Shown: positions 28,297 through 38,153, numbered from the stretch's first letter. The stretch is DNA of 64,000 bases from Rhodocyclales bacterium (GCA_016177805.1 JACOUN010000051.1:80658-144657); one strand, 5' to 3'. Program-made: numbers and translations. Notes: generated from the sequence alone by a model not told the origin.

Positions 28297-31200
28297 TCAT
28301 TCGGTCCAGAACAGGGCCTCGTCCGTCGCGCACATCGCGAGTACCTGGCCGGCGCGTTTGCCGGCCGCCAGCTCGTCGAACAGGAAGTCGACGCCCTCGT
28401 CGCGCCGGATTGCGTGCACACCCATGCCTTCAAGGTGTTTCTGCAGGGTTTCGTCTATCATCCCCAGCCCTTCCCACGGTCCCCAGTTCACCGCCAGGTA
28501 GTGGCCGGTGCGGCTGGCGTTGAGGGTGATCGCGCGCCGGTCGAGATAGGCGTTGGCGGCCGAGTAATCGGTTTGGCCGCGATTGCCCAGGGTCGACGAG
28601 AGGCTGGAGAAGAACACGACGAATCCGGGTTCGGTCAACCCGTCGAGGGCGTTGAGCACGTTGTCCGCACCGGTGGCCTTGGTGTGGTAGGTCCTGGCCA
28701 CCGAGGCTTCGTCCTTGTCCTTGAGAAAGCGGTCATCGAGCACCCCGGCGCCAAACACCACCCCGTCGATCCGCCCGTGGCGCGCCATGACGTCGCGCAT
28801 GGCCGCGTCCACCTGCCCGGCATCGGTGACATCGGCCTGCAGGTAGCTGAATTCGCTGCCGTGGTCGCGCAACGCCTGCAAGGTGGTGCGTATCTGTTTG
28901 TCGGCCAGAATCTGCTTCACGCGGTACTCGATCTCGCGTGTCTGGAGCTTCGGCCGCGTTTGCGCCGCAAGCACCTTGCGCAATTCGACGGCCGACTCGA
29001 CGCCGGGGTAATCATCGCTGGACGCGGGCAGGGCGGAGCGGCCGAGCAGTACGATCCGGCATTGATAGCGCCTGGCGAACTCGGCGGCGAACCAGCTGGT
29101 GATGCCCCTGGCGCCCCCCACGATCACCACCACCGCGTCGCGCGTCAGGTGGAACCCGTCCGCGCCGGCGGTCACCGGCTGGCGCACCAGAGCCTTGCGC
29201 ACGTGCCGCTGATGGTTGACATAGGCGACCGGCTGCGCGAGGACTTCGGCGTCACTCAGTATCTCGGCACAGATCCGGGTGGCCAGGGCGTCGTGGTCGA
29301 GGCTGGCGCCGTCGTGCATGATCAACTGGCGGATGACTCCGATCTCGGGCCATTCCCAGCGCAAACTGACCAGAAACCCGCAGGTGCCGCTGCCACGGGA
29401 TGGGCCGAGGTAGTCGCCATCCGGTGTAAGTACCGGGTCCGGATCGGCCTGGATCGCGATCACGGCATCGAGGTGCCGAGGGTCGCATGCCCGAAGTGCA
29501 TGAAACAGACCGATGACGTCGTGATAGGAGTCGTCGTGGTTGAAGTACAGTATGCCGTTGCTGTCCAGAGTTGCGCCGGGACGCAACGCTTCGCGTTCCA
29601 GCGGTTCAAGCCGGGCGCCACGAGCCGCCAGATGCTCGCGTAGCGCAAGGTACTGCGGGCCTGTCGCGCCCACCGCGTGAAACGTCTTGTCCGCGATCAT
29701 CCGCGCCGGGCGGGCGCTGAGGGGCTTGGGTCGATACAGGACGTCGAGTGCGCGCAACGGCGCGCGCGCGCGGGTGCTGCCGCCTGTTGCGGGTTGGTGC
29801 CCGGCCGGTGTCGGGTCCGGGGCTGGCTCGGCCTGGGTGGATGGGGCGCCATGCCGGGCGAGCCACTCACTGATGCCGGAGAGGGTCTTGATCCGCGACA
29901 CTTCCTCGATGAAGCGGCCGGCCCCGTCACCGAGTTCATCCGCTGCGCCGCTATTGATGATGCCGAGTTCCTTGCCGATCTCCGAGAGCAACTCGACGCG
30001 TTTGATCGAATCTATACCCAGGTCGGCTTCCAGGTCGAGTCCGGTATCGAGCATGTCTTCCGGATAGCCGGTTCGTTCGCAGATCATGACCTTGAGGCGC
30101 GCCTCGATCGCACCGCGCTCGAGGCGTGCGGCGGTCGGGTTGGGCCTGGCGATCGCGGCCGTGATCGCGTTCGCCGCCGTGGGCGGCGGCATCGTCACGA
30201 CCGGGTGTGCACTTGCACGCGGGGTGGCGCTGGCGGGCGCGCCGGCCTCGCTGCCAAGATAACCGAGCATCACGTCGCGCTGGCTGTCGATGAAGCGATT
30301 GAGGCTCTGGAAATAGCTTTGCAGCACCTGCTCGCGCGCTTCACCGTCATCGGGCGTGGTGCCTGCCGCCGCCGCAGCCATAAGCGTGCGGGCAGCCGAC
30401 GGGTCATAGGCCTGAGGGGGGAGGGTGCCGAAGACCGGACGCGCGTGCTGACCGTCGACGATCCAGGTGGTTTTCGACAACGGCTCGGGGCTGAGAATAT
30501 CGAGCGCGCGCACGCGCCGGTGGGCATACAGGGCGTCGCAGTCGACCGCCACGCCCCTCACGGCCAACTTCGCCAGGGTGGTCATGAGCGCTTTCAACGG
30601 GGCGGCGTCGCGCAGCGTCAACGGCATGGTTTCCACCGCCTCGCCGGCGAGTATCTGGTTGACCAGTCCGCACAAGGCATTACCGGCCCCGACCTCGACG
30701 AAAGTACGCACGCCATGCTCGTGCATGCCTTCTATCATCTGCATGAAACGCACCGGTGATGCGATCTGGCGCCCCAGCCGGAGAGCCAGTTCTGGTGCCG
30801 GGACATCGGTGGGGTACGGCGCCGCGGTTTCGTTGGACCACACGGTGCAGCGTGGCGACAGGAGTTGCTGCCGCTGCAGGGATGCGGAAAAGTTGGTCGC
30901 CGCATGGCTCAGCGCGCGGCTATGGAATGCGCACGCGACCGGCAGACTGTGCACGCGGATGTCGTGCGCTACAAACAGCTTCCTGGCCTGATCCAGCGCG
31001 CTGGTGGGGCCGGCCAGTACCGTTTGGTTGGGTGCATTCAGATTTGCGAGATCGACTTCGCCGAGGTCTCCCAGTACTTCCCGCACCAGCGCCTCGTCAC
31101 CGTCTACCGCCAGCATGCCGCCGCGATCACCGCCGTTGAACCCGTCGATGATGCTGGAAGCACGCAGCCGGCTGATCGTCAGCAAGTCTGCCCGTGCAAT

Positions 31201-34200
31201 GCTTCCGGCATTGCACAGGGCGCTTAGCTCGCCATAGCTGTGACCGGCGACATGCGTGGCCTGCACGCCCAGCGAGGCAAGCAGGTGGGCGCCGGCGAGG
31301 CTGACCGCGCCGAGTGCGGGCTGCGCGGTGCGCGTGTCGGTCAACGCGGCGTGCTGGACGTCGCGCTGGGCATCGGAAAACGCGCTCGGGGGAAACATCG
31401 CGGCCGCCAGTTCCGGTTCACCCGCGAGGTAGATCCGTGTTTCCGGGAAATAGGTGAACAGATCCGCACCCATGCCCGGGAACTGGCTGCCCTGGCCCGA
31501 AAACAGGAGGGCGAGCGCGCCCGGTTCCAGATCGTCATCGGAAACGAACACCCCGCGCGGGTCGGCCTGCTGCCGGTGCGCCGTGGCAAGCTTGGCGGTC
31601 AGATCCGCCACGCTGGAGGCGACGATCGCCAGTTGCACCGGCTCGTGCCCCGTGTTGGCGCGGTGATGACCGCAAGCCAGATCGGCGAGACGGTAGTGCC
31701 GCCCGGTTGCGAGGAAGGCCTGCAGTTGAGCGACGGCGCGAAGAGACTCGTCGCGCGTGTTGCCCCGGAACAGGAACAACTCGAATGGCCAGACCGCCGG
31801 CGCGACCGGCTGGTCGGCGCCGTGAGCGGGATCGCCACGGTCGATCACGACGTGGTAGTTGGTGCCGCCGAAACCGAACGAGCTGACGCCGGCCTTGCGC
31901 TCGGCGGCGAGCCAGGGGTAGGTCCGCGAGAGGAAGTAGAAGGGACTGCGTTCTTGCCGATAGCAGGCATTGGGGCGCTCGATGTTGAGCGTCGGCGGCA
32001 GCAGGCCTTGTTCGACGGCGTAGGCGCACTTGATCAGGCTGGCGATGCCGGCGGCGCATTTGCTGTGTCCGATCTGAGTCTTGACCGAACCGAGCGCGCA
32101 GCTGCCGGGCACGCTGCCGGAACGCGCGAATACCGTCTCCATCGACGCCATCTCGGTGCGATCACCGACGATGGTGCCGGTGCCGTGGGCTTCGAGCAGG
32201 CCCACCTCCGCCGGGGACACCGCCGCGCGCCGGTAGGCCCGGTTCAGCGCGCGGAGCTGGCCTTCCTTGCGCGGGGCGGTCAGGCCGAGCGAACGCCCGT
32301 CGCTTGCGCCGCCCACGCCGCGGATCACCGCATAGACATGGTCGCCATCGCTAAGCGCATCCTCATGGCGTTTCAGCACCACCGCGCCGACGCCTTCGCC
32401 CAGCGTGATGCCATCGGCGCTATCGGAAAAGGTGAAGCACTTGCCACGTGGGGATAGCGCGTGGGTGCTGCAGAACATCAGGTAGTCGTGGATGCCGTTG
32501 TGGAAATCGACCCCGCCGGCAATCGCCATGTCGCTTTCACCGTAGCGCAATTCCTTGATCGCCGCGTCGATCGCCGCGAGCGACGAGGCGCACGCCGCAT
32601 CGATGGTGAAATTGTGGCCGCCCAGGTCCAGCCGGTTGCTGATCCGTCCTGACACGACGTTGCCGAGCACGCCGGCGAAGCTGTCTTCGGTCAGTTGCGG
32701 CAGCGCCGCGCGGGTTTCGTCGAGCGCCGCGTCCGACAACAACTGCGGCAGCATGATGCGCAGACCGTAGGCGCCGGAAATGTCGCCGCCCGGTTCGACG
32801 CCAAAGATCACCGAGGTGCGCTCGCGATTGAAGCCACGCGTGGCGTAGCCTGCATCGTGCAAGGCCTGATGGGCGACGAGCAGGCTCGCGATCTGGGCCG
32901 GATCGATGGAGCCGAGTATCTGCGGCGGAATGCCGAACAGCGCCGGGTCGAAATGGAACTCCGGCACGAAACCGCCCCATTTGGAATTGCTCTTCTCGTT
33001 GCGCGCGCCGCTTGTTCCGGCATCGTAATAGGCTGCCTTGTCCCAGCGCCGATCCGGGACTTCGGTGACGCAATCCCGGCCTTCTATGATGTTGGCCCAG
33101 TACTCTTCAGCCGTCACGGCGCCGGGGAAAATGCCGGCCATGCCGACGATCGCGATGTCGCACACGGCTGCGTTGCGGCGCGGCGCTCGCGCCGGAGCGG
33201 AAAAATCATGCAGCAGGCGTTCGGCGGACGACACATCCTGGTGCAATGCGGCGATGGTGGTGACGCCACCGCGCAAACCGACTACATCGCCGATCATGTA
33301 CATCCCCTCGGCCAGCTGGGTGTCGGTGTCGACGTCGATCAACGCGTCGCCAGCGCGTTTCTTGCCCTTCGAGGCGATGCGCAGGTGGCCGACGTTCAGA
33401 CGTTCCAGCGCGTCGAAAATCTCGGCGGTGCTTTTCCCGGCGTGTTTCAAACGCGCGCGTTCCGAATTGACGAAATCGACGTAGGGGGTGTTCAGGCAGC
33501 GGGTCAGGTGTCCCGGCCCGGTCGGGATCAGGGTCGATTCGCCGCTGGAAACGGCCAGCGCCTGGTAGGCCGGCAGGATCGCGCCTTCGCGCACGGCCTC
33601 CTCGGTGAACAGGTAGGCCGATCCCATCAGGATGCCGAGTCGCGCGCCCAGCGCCGCCAACGGCGCGCACATTACCGACAGCAGCGCGGCCGACAGGCGG
33701 TCATGCACGCCGCCGGCAAACAGCAGCGACAATTCGTCGATCCTGTCGAACTCGAGCGCGCGTGTGATCTGGGCCTCCCACAAGGTCATCGACGACAATG
33801 GCCCGACGTGGCCGCCGCATTCGTGCCCCTCGAAAATGAAGCGGCGCGCGCCGGCTTCGAGAAAGTGATCGAACAGGCGCGGCGTCGGGCAGTGCAGGAA
33901 GGCGCCGATGTTGGCATCCTCGAAAGCCTGGGCCTGATCGGGGCGTCCGCCCGCCAGGATCACGTAAGGTGGCGCGATTTCATGCACCAGCGCGGCCTGC
34001 TGTCGATAAAGCTCGGGCGGCAGGAATCCGAGCAGGCCGACCGACCAGCTCCGGCCGGTGAGGCGGTTGCGCGTCTCTTCGAGCAGGGGGCGCGCCTGTT
34101 CCGTCCCGAGCACCGCCATGGCGAACGCTGGCATACCGCCACCGTCGGCAACCGCAGCCGCGAATCCGGGGCTGTCGGACACGCGCGTCATCGGCCCCTG

Positions 34201-35127
34201 CACCAGCGGATGGGTCAGGCCATACTCACGCGCGAATGCCGAGTCACGGCCAAACACGTCGTGCTGTCTCGCCAGGCGCAGATGGCTGTCGATCGCCTCT
34301 TCGGTGCTGTGCACCAGCGTGGTCGCGTCGTTGTAGTGGATGCGGAAAACGTCCGCGAGCGCGATATCCTCGCCCACCAGCAACGGCTTATCCGCCTGCG
34401 TCAGCAGGGTCAGCAGTTCGTCGCGGGTTGCGCCTTCATCCACCTTTGGGCGCAGCTTGTGGTGCAAGTAGCGGTACCCGGCGGCTACGGTCGTCTCGGA
34501 GCCATTGAGTCCGCGGATGATCGCGGATAGCTCCTGCGGCAACCGGCATGCCGGCAGCAGCGCCAGTTGCGCGTCGTACACCACCCCCTGTGCACCCGCC
34601 AGCACGGCAGCAGCGGCCCCATGCGGTCCCATCCCGCCTTGCACCCAGAACGGCAGGGCAAGACGCCCGTAGCTTGCCTGCAGCAGGATGAAACTGTTGA
34701 GCTTGCCGATGCGTCCGCCGCTTTCCGCGCCTTTCAGGATGAGTCCGTCGGCACCCAGTGCCTGTGCCGCCACTGCCTCTTCCGGCGATACCACTTCGAT
34801 CAGGTGGCGGAAGCCGGGGACGGGCACGAAACACTCGGGCGAAGCGTGCAGCAGCATCTTTACGCTGCGCGGTAGACCGGCAAGGCCGACGTCAGACAGG
34901 CGGACGCCTTCTGGAATACGCAAGCCGAATCCGTCTCGCGTGCTCGCATGCACTTTGTTGATGGCGGCTTCGGCCGCTGCCCAGTCACGTCCTATGTCGA
35001 GGAATGCGCCGGCCCCCGCGCGCACGAAATCGCTGATCAGTCGATGATCCGGAATCTCGAACGGCGAAACCACCAGTACGCGTTTCTCTCTCCAGTCCGC
35101 GATCGGATCCAGATCCACTTCATGCAT
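28297..35127 (-). CDS. Type I fatty acid/polyketide synthase with two N-terminal PfaD/nitronate-monooxygenase-like barrels, KS-AT-ACP-KR
   Basis: This is a 2276-aa synthase. Two flavin-oxidoreductase-like TIM barrels come first: about 1-280 (KGAESGGRIG at 132-141) and about 295-600 (LVQGPMTRVSDSPGFAAAV, and EGHECGGHVG at 433-442). In PUFA synthases the related PfaD is the enoyl reductase. The ketosynthase follows (about 655-1090, Cys846 in DAACASSL, EAHGTGT, KTQIGHSKCAAG), then an acyltransferase (about 1205-1500, Ser1297 in GHSYGE), one carrier domain with the Pfa-type motif LGIDSIKRVE (Ser1707) and a ketoreductase (about 1990-2230, ARGITS, Tyr2188 in QTDYSAANAYLD). ATG at 35127 has a GAGGGG Shine-Dalgarno; ATG at 35163 does not. 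It is the first gene of the operon, 49 bases before the next synthase. Confidence 0.88.
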   Translation of the reverse strand: MHEVDLDPIADWREKRVLVVSPFEIPDHRLISDFVRAGAGAFLDIGRDWAAAEAAINKVHASTRDGFGLRIPEGVRLSDVGLAGLPRSVKMLLHASPECFVPVPGFRHLIEVVSPEEAVAAQALGADGLILKGAESGGRIGKLNSFILLQASYGRLALPFWVQGGMGPHGAAAAVLAGAQGVVYDAQLALLPACRLPQELSAIIRGLNGSETTVAAGYRYLHHKLRPKVDEGATRDELLTLLTQADKPLLVGEDIALADVFRIHYNDATTLVHSTEEAIDSHLRLARQHDVFGRDSAFAREYGLTHPLVQGPMTRVSDSPGFAAAVADGGGMPAFAMAVLGTEQARPLLEETRNRLTGRSWSVGLLGFLPPELYRQQAALVHEIAPPYVILAGGRPDQAQAFEDANIGAFLHCPTPRLFDHFLEAGARRFIFEGHECGGHVGPLSSMTLWEAQITRALEFDRIDELSLLFAGGVHDRLSAALLSVMCAPLAALGARLGILMGSAYLFTEEAVREGAILPAYQALAVSSGESTLIPTGPGHLTRCLNTPYVDFVNSERARLKHAGKSTAEIFDALERLNVGHLRIASKGKKRAGDALIDVDTDTQLAEGMYMIGDVVGLRGGVTTIAALHQDVSSAERLLHDFSAPARAPRRNAAVCDIAIVGMAGIFPGAVTAEEYWANIIEGRDCVTEVPDRRWDKAAYYDAGTSGARNEKSNSKWGGFVPEFHFDPALFGIPPQILGSIDPAQIASLLVAHQALHDAGYATRGFNRERTSVIFGVEPGGDISGAYGLRIMLPQLLSDAALDETRAALPQLTEDSFAGVLGNVVSGRISNRLDLGGHNFTIDAACASSLAAIDAAIKELRYGESDMAIAGGVDFHNGIHDYLMFCSTHALSPRGKCFTFSDSADGITLGEGVGAVVLKRHEDALSDGDHVYAVIRGVGGASDGRSLGLTAPRKEGQLRALNRAYRRAAVSPAEVGLLEAHGTGTIVGDRTEMASMETVFARSGSVPGSCALGSVKTQIGHSKCAAGIASLIKCAYAVEQGLLPPTLNIERPNACYRQERSPFYFLSRTYPWLAAERKAGVSSFGFGGTNYHVVIDRGDPAHGADQPVAPAVWPFELFLFRGNTRDESLRAVAQLQAFLATGRHYRLADLACGHHRANTGHEPVQLAIVASSVADLTAKLATAHRQQADPRGVFVSDDDLEPGALALLFSGQGSQFPGMGADLFTYFPETRIYLAGEPELAAAMFPPSAFSDAQRDVQHAALTDTRTAQPALGAVSLAGAHLLASLGVQATHVAGHSYGELSALCNAGSIARADLLTISRLRASSIIDGFNGGDRGGMLAVDGDEALVREVLGDLGEVDLANLNAPNQTVLAGPTSALDQARKLFVAHDIRVHSLPVACAFHSRALSHAATNFSASLQRQQLLSPRCTVWSNETAAPYPTDVPAPELALRLGRQIASPVRFMQMIEGMHEHGVRTFVEVGAGNALCGLVNQILAGEAVETMPLTLRDAAPLKALMTTLAKLAVRGVAVDCDALYAHRRVRALDILSPEPLSKTTWIVDGQHARPVFGTLPPQAYDPSAARTLMAAAAAGTTPDDGEAREQVLQSYFQSLNRFIDSQRDVMLGYLGSEAGAPASATPRASAHPVVTMPPPTAANAITAAIARPNPTAARLERGAIEARLKVMICERTGYPEDMLDTGLDLEADLGIDSIKRVELLSEIGKELGIINSGAADELGDGAGRFIEEVSRIKTLSGISEWLARHGAPSTQAEPAPDPTPAGHQPATGGSTRARAPLRALDVLYRPKPLSARPARMIADKTFHAVGATGPQYLALREHLAARGARLEPLEREALRPGATLDSNGILYFNHDDSYHDVIGLFHALRACDPRHLDAVIAIQADPDPVLTPDGDYLGPSRGSGTCGFLVSLRWEWPEIGVIRQLIMHDGASLDHDALATRICAEILSDAEVLAQPVAYVNHQRHVRKALVRQPVTAGADGFHLTRDAVVVIVGGARGITSWFAAEFARRYQCRIVLLGRSALPASSDDYPGVESAVELRKVLAAQTRPKLQTREIEYRVKQILADKQIRTTLQALRDHGSEFSYLQADVTDAGQVDAAMRDVMARHGRIDGVVFGAGVLDDRFLKDKDEASVARTYHTKATGADNVLNALDGLTEPGFVVFFSSLSSTLGNRGQTDYSAANAYLDRRAITLNASRTGHYLAVNWGPWEGLGMIDETLQKHLEGMGVHAIRRDEGVDFLFDELAAGKRAGQVLAMCATDEALFWTE

Positions 35128-35300
35128 GATGTTGTCCCCTCGCAAATTGTGATTCACCGCCATAAATGGCAGGTCGGACCCGTTACTCCCTGACCGCCGT
35201 CATGCTGCCATTGCGGCAGCGCATCACGAGATGAAATGCAAACAGTGACAGAAAGAATATTGGTATAGCTATTTGTATTTAGCGGGCGCCGAACGCATAG

Positions 35301-35328
35301 TCTATATGGTTAGTAGGCAACAATGCAA
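35301..35328 (-). promoter_or_regulatory. Candidate promoter of the lipid-synthase operon
   Basis: On the minus strand TTGCAT (35323-35328) and TATAGA (35301-35306) are spaced by 16 bp in the AT-rich island, about 170 nt upstream of the synthase ATG. Other AT-rich hexamers nearby (for example TATACC near 35262) could also serve. Read-through from hisC is an alternative source of transcription. Confidence 0.3.
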
Positions 35329-35505
35329 CCGAGGGTGGATGAATCGCGGGTGGGTACGGCGCGGCCCCGGTCGGGCTGTCGTCGCGAGGTGGGGGTGAAG
35401 CGGGCTCGGGTGGTGGGCTCGCGCCTTGCCCTGAAGGTATGCCGCTGTGCGAGCGCCCGTGACGATCGGGGTGCGGGGCGCAAGCGCGTCGGGATGAGGT
35501 GAAGA

Positions 35506-35536
35506 CGTGTCACCCGTTCTCACGCCGGGTGACACG
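35506..35536 (-). terminator. Hairpin downstream of hisC
   Basis: The arms CGTGTCACCCG (35506-35516) and CGGGTGACACG (35526-35536) are perfectly complementary, with a 9-base loop, about 50 bases after the hisC stop. On the hisC strand only TCTTCACC follows, not a T-run. It may therefore be a weak terminator or a 3'-end stabilising hairpin separating hisC from the synthase operon. Confidence 0.4.
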
Positions 35537-35584
35537 CAGCCCGACAGCGGGTGCCGGGGGATGCGTCGCGCTATGGACTGGTTG

Positions 35585-36655
35585 TTAGCCCAGGATCTCG
35601 CGCAGCGCGTCAATGAGCGCCGCGCACTGGGCTTGGGTGCCGATCGTGATGCGCAGGAACTGGTCGATGCGCGGCTTGGCGAAATGGCGCACGATGATCG
35701 CGCGCTCACGCAACGCGCTTGCCAGCTTGGTCGCATCGTGGGCGGGGTGCCGGGCGAACACGAAATTGGCGGTGGAGGGCAGGACCTCGAAGCCGACGCG
35801 GGCCAGATCGGCCGTCAGGTGTTCGCGCAGTTCGATGACCTGATCGCAGTTGCGCCGGAAATGCGCTTCGTCCTCGACCGACGCAACGGCGCCGGCCAGC
35901 GCCAGCCGGTCCAGCGGATAAGAGTTGAAGCTGTTCTTGACCCGCTCCAGTGCCATCACCAGATCCGCATGCCCCATCGCGTAGCCCACGCGCAGACCGG
36001 CCAGCGCGCGCGATTTGGAGAAGGTGTGCACCACCAGCAGGTTGGGGTGGCGGTCGATCAGTCCGACCGCGCTGGCGCCGCCGAAATCGACATAGGCTTC
36101 ATCCACGACCACGACGCAGCCGGGGTTGCCCGCGACGATGCGCTCGACCTCGGCGAGCGGCATGAAGCGGCCGGTCGGCGCATTGGGGTTGGCGAAGATG
36201 ATGCCGCCGGCCTGGCGCCCCGGTTGCGTCAGGTAGTCGTCGGCGTTGATGCGGAACCCGGCATCGAGCGGTATGGTTTCGTAGCGTATGTCGTACAGGC
36301 CGCAATAGACCGGGTAGAAGCTGTAGGTGACGTCCGGAAACCACACGGGTTGATCGTGGCGCAGCAGCGCGAGGAACGCGTGCGCGAGGACTTCGTCCGA
36401 ACCGTTGCCGACGAATACCTGGCAGGGGGTAATGCCATGCCGCCGCGCGAGTGCTTCCTTGAGCGTGTCGGCGTTGGGGTCGGGGTAGAGCCGCAGTGCG
36501 TCCGAGGTCGCCGCGTGTATCGCGTCCAGCACCCGTGGCGACGGACCGAAAGGCAGTTCGTTGGTGTTGAGCTTGATCAGGTTGTCGAGCTTGGGTTGTT
36601 CGCCCGGCACGTAGGGCGTGAGGCCGTGTACGACAGGGCTCCAGTAGCGGCTCAT
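35585..36655 (-). CDS. hisC: Histidinol-phosphate aminotransferase
   Basis: HisC is the PLP-dependent aminotransferase converting imidazole-acetol phosphate to histidinol phosphate. The sequence has [40 protein letters not shown] and the Schiff-base lysine in [16 protein letters not shown]. It has 356 aa from ATG at 36655 ([18 protein letters not shown]). The 22 extra residues of the longer frame are not conserved in type. It is the only his gene in the window on the minus strand, lying between the inserted synthase locus and hisB, so it appears to have been inverted out of the hisGDCBHAFIE operon. Confidence 0.95.
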   Translation of the reverse strand: MSRYWSPVVHGLTPYVPGEQPKLDNLIKLNTNELPFGPSPRVLDAIHAATSDALRLYPDPNADTLKEALARRHGITPCQVFVGNGSDEVLAHAFLALLRHDQPVWFPDVTYSFYPVYCGLYDIRYETIPLDAGFRINADDYLTQPGRQAGGIIFANPNAPTGRFMPLAEVERIVAGNPGCVVVVDEAYVDFGGASAVGLIDRHPNLLVVHTFSKSRALAGLRVGYAMGHADLVMALERVKNSFNSYPLDRLALAGAVASVEDEAHFRRNCDQVIELREHLTADLARVGFEVLPSTANFVFARHPAHDATKLASALRERAIIVRHFAKPRIDQFLRITIGTQAQCAALIDALREILG

Positions 36656-36814
36656 GGGGTTTCTTATCCAGGTCAGTGGTGCAGGGCAGAACAATGTCAG
36701 CGTGGGGGCGTCGGGCGCCACTGCCCGGAATTGCAGCCGGACAGGCTGGCGATGTTATCATGGCGCGAGTTAGCGTCATCCGAACAACCGTCGTTCTTCA
36801 TTGCTCAGACTCTC

Positions 36815-37402
36815 ATGCGGCAGGCCGAAGTCAACCGGGATACCCTGGAAACCCGGATTACCGTCCGGCTCGATCTGGACGGCAACGGAAGAGCCAGTCT
36901 TGCGACCGGCGTACCCTTTCTCGATCACATGCTGGATCAGATCGCCCGTCATGGCGCGATGGATCTGGATGTCAGCGCCTCCGGCGACACCCATATCGAT
37001 GATCATCACACCGTCGAGGACGTGGGCATCACGTTCGGGCAGGCGTTTGCCAAGGCGCTCGGCGACAAGAAGGGCATACGCCGCTACGGCCATGCCTATG
37101 TGCCGCTCGATGAAGCGCTGTCGCGGGTAGTGGTGGATTTTTCCGGGCGCCCTGGGCTGCACTACCGGGTGAACTACGTGCGGCAGTTGATCGGGCGTTT
37201 CGACGTCGACCTGGCGCGCGAGTTTTTCCAGGGATTCGTCAATCACGCCGGCGTGACCCTGCATATCGACAACCTGCATGGCGACAACGCCCATCATCAG
37301 TGCGAGACCATCTTCAAGGCCTTTGGCCGGGCCTTGCGCATGGCGGCGGAACGCGACGAGCGCGCCGCAGGAGTCATCCCTTCGACCAAGGGCGCGCTCT
37401 GA
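36815..37402 (+). CDS. hisB: Imidazoleglycerol-phosphate dehydratase
   Basis: This is a monofunctional HisB that dehydrates imidazole glycerol phosphate. Its manganese-binding His-rich motifs are [25 protein letters not shown] and [25 protein letters not shown]. At 195 aa it is the single-domain form, without the HAD phosphatase of enterobacterial HisB. ATG at 36815 is the sensible start; the long open frame upstream antiparallels hisC. In the 160-base divergent spacer a TATCAT hexamer at 36756-36761 with TTGCAG 19 bp upstream is a weak promoter candidate. Confidence 0.95.
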   Translation: MRQAEVNRDTLETRITVRLDLDGNGRASLATGVPFLDHMLDQIARHGAMDLDVSASGDTHIDDHHTVEDVGITFGQAFAKALGDKKGIRRYGHAYVPLDEALSRVVVDFSGRPGLHYRVNYVRQLIGRFDVDLAREFFQGFVNHAGVTLHIDNLHGDNAHHQCETIFKAFGRALRMAAERDERAAGVIPSTKGAL

Positions 37403-37459
37403 GCACAACGTCGATGGGCATTGTTCAGTTTTTTCAGTTTTCCAGCGAGTGATTCCGCG

Positions 37460-38101
37460 ATGATCGATGTCGCCATCATAGATTACGGCATGGGCAACCT
37501 GCGTTCGGTTGCCAAGGCCATCGAGCATGTTGCACCGGACAAGCAGGTCGTGGTGACTTCCGATCCGGCGGTTGTCGCGGCGGCCGGGCGGGTCGTGTTT
37601 CCCGGACAGGGTGCGATGCCGGACTGCATGCGCGAGCTGGACGCGCGCGGCCTGCATGAAGTGGTGATAGAGGCGGCGGCGAGCAAACCGTTTCTCGGTA
37701 TCTGCATCGGGCAGCAAATGTTGTTTGAACACAGCGAGGAAGGCAACGTGACCGGCCTCGGCGTGTTCGAAGGCAACGTGGTCCGCTTTCACGGCACCGG
37801 GGCGATACCGACACCCGAAGGGGGGCATCTGAAAGTGCCGCACATGGGCTGGAACCAGGTGTATCAGTCTGGTCCGCATCCGCTATGGGACGGCATTCCG
37901 GATGGCGAGCGCTTTTACTTCGTCCATAGCTACCACGTGGTGCCCTCGGTGCAGGCGCGGATCGCAGCCCGGACCGAGTACGGGGCACGGTTTACCAGCG
38001 CGGTAGCACGGGATAATATCTTCGCTGTTCAATTCCACCCGGAAAAGAGCGCGCATGCCGGATTGCAGATGCTTGCGAACTTCGTGCGCTGGGCACCGTG
38101 A
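37460..38101 (+). CDS. hisH: Imidazole glycerol phosphate synthase subunit HisH (glutaminase)
   Basis: HisH is the class I glutamine amidotransferase subunit that feeds ammonia to HisF. The catalytic Cys is in LGICIGQQMLFE (about residue 83), with His and Glu in VQFHPEKS. The oxyanion strand region PGQGAMPDC is also typical. It has 213 aa from ATG at 37460. It sits 57 bases after hisB, and hisA follows. Confidence 0.95.
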   Translation: MIDVAIIDYGMGNLRSVAKAIEHVAPDKQVVVTSDPAVVAAAGRVVFPGQGAMPDCMRELDARGLHEVVIEAAASKPFLGICIGQQMLFEHSEEGNVTGLGVFEGNVVRFHGTGAIPTPEGGHLKVPHMGWNQVYQSGPHPLWDGIPDGERFYFVHSYHVVPSVQARIAARTEYGARFTSAVARDNIFAVQFHPEKSAHAGLQMLANFVRWAP

Positions 38102-38153
38102 GTCTCGCGGACAGGCCCGTTCCCACACACACTCATAGAATTCAGAGCTGCCT

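Larger units (their letters stand above)
35128..35584. other. Non-coding spacer upstream of the lipid-synthase operon
   Basis: The 457 bases between the 3' end of hisC and the first synthase gene (both on the minus strand) hold no supported gene. The section 35225-35330 is AT-rich for this genome and is the likely promoter region. It also contains a short hairpin near 35204-35220 (GCTGCC, loop ATTGC, GGCAGC) that would lie in the operon leader. The rest (35330-35500) is GC-rich with nothing recognisable. A hairpin close to hisC is listed separately. Confidence 0.5.

Noticed and set aside
28248..28433. N-terminal extension of the second synthase (62 codons)
   Set aside because: It overlaps the end of the upstream synthase gene in another frame and has no family similarity. 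The KS domain begins at the ATG at 28247.
32695..34530. Plus-strand open frame of 611 codons inside the large synthase gene
   Set aside because: The minus-strand synthase has intact catalytic motifs across this interval. The plus-strand translation resembles nothing and has shadow composition.
35507..36814. Upstream extension of the hisB frame
   Set aside because: It is antisense to hisC. The HisB family sequence begins at ATG 36815 and the protein from there has the normal length.
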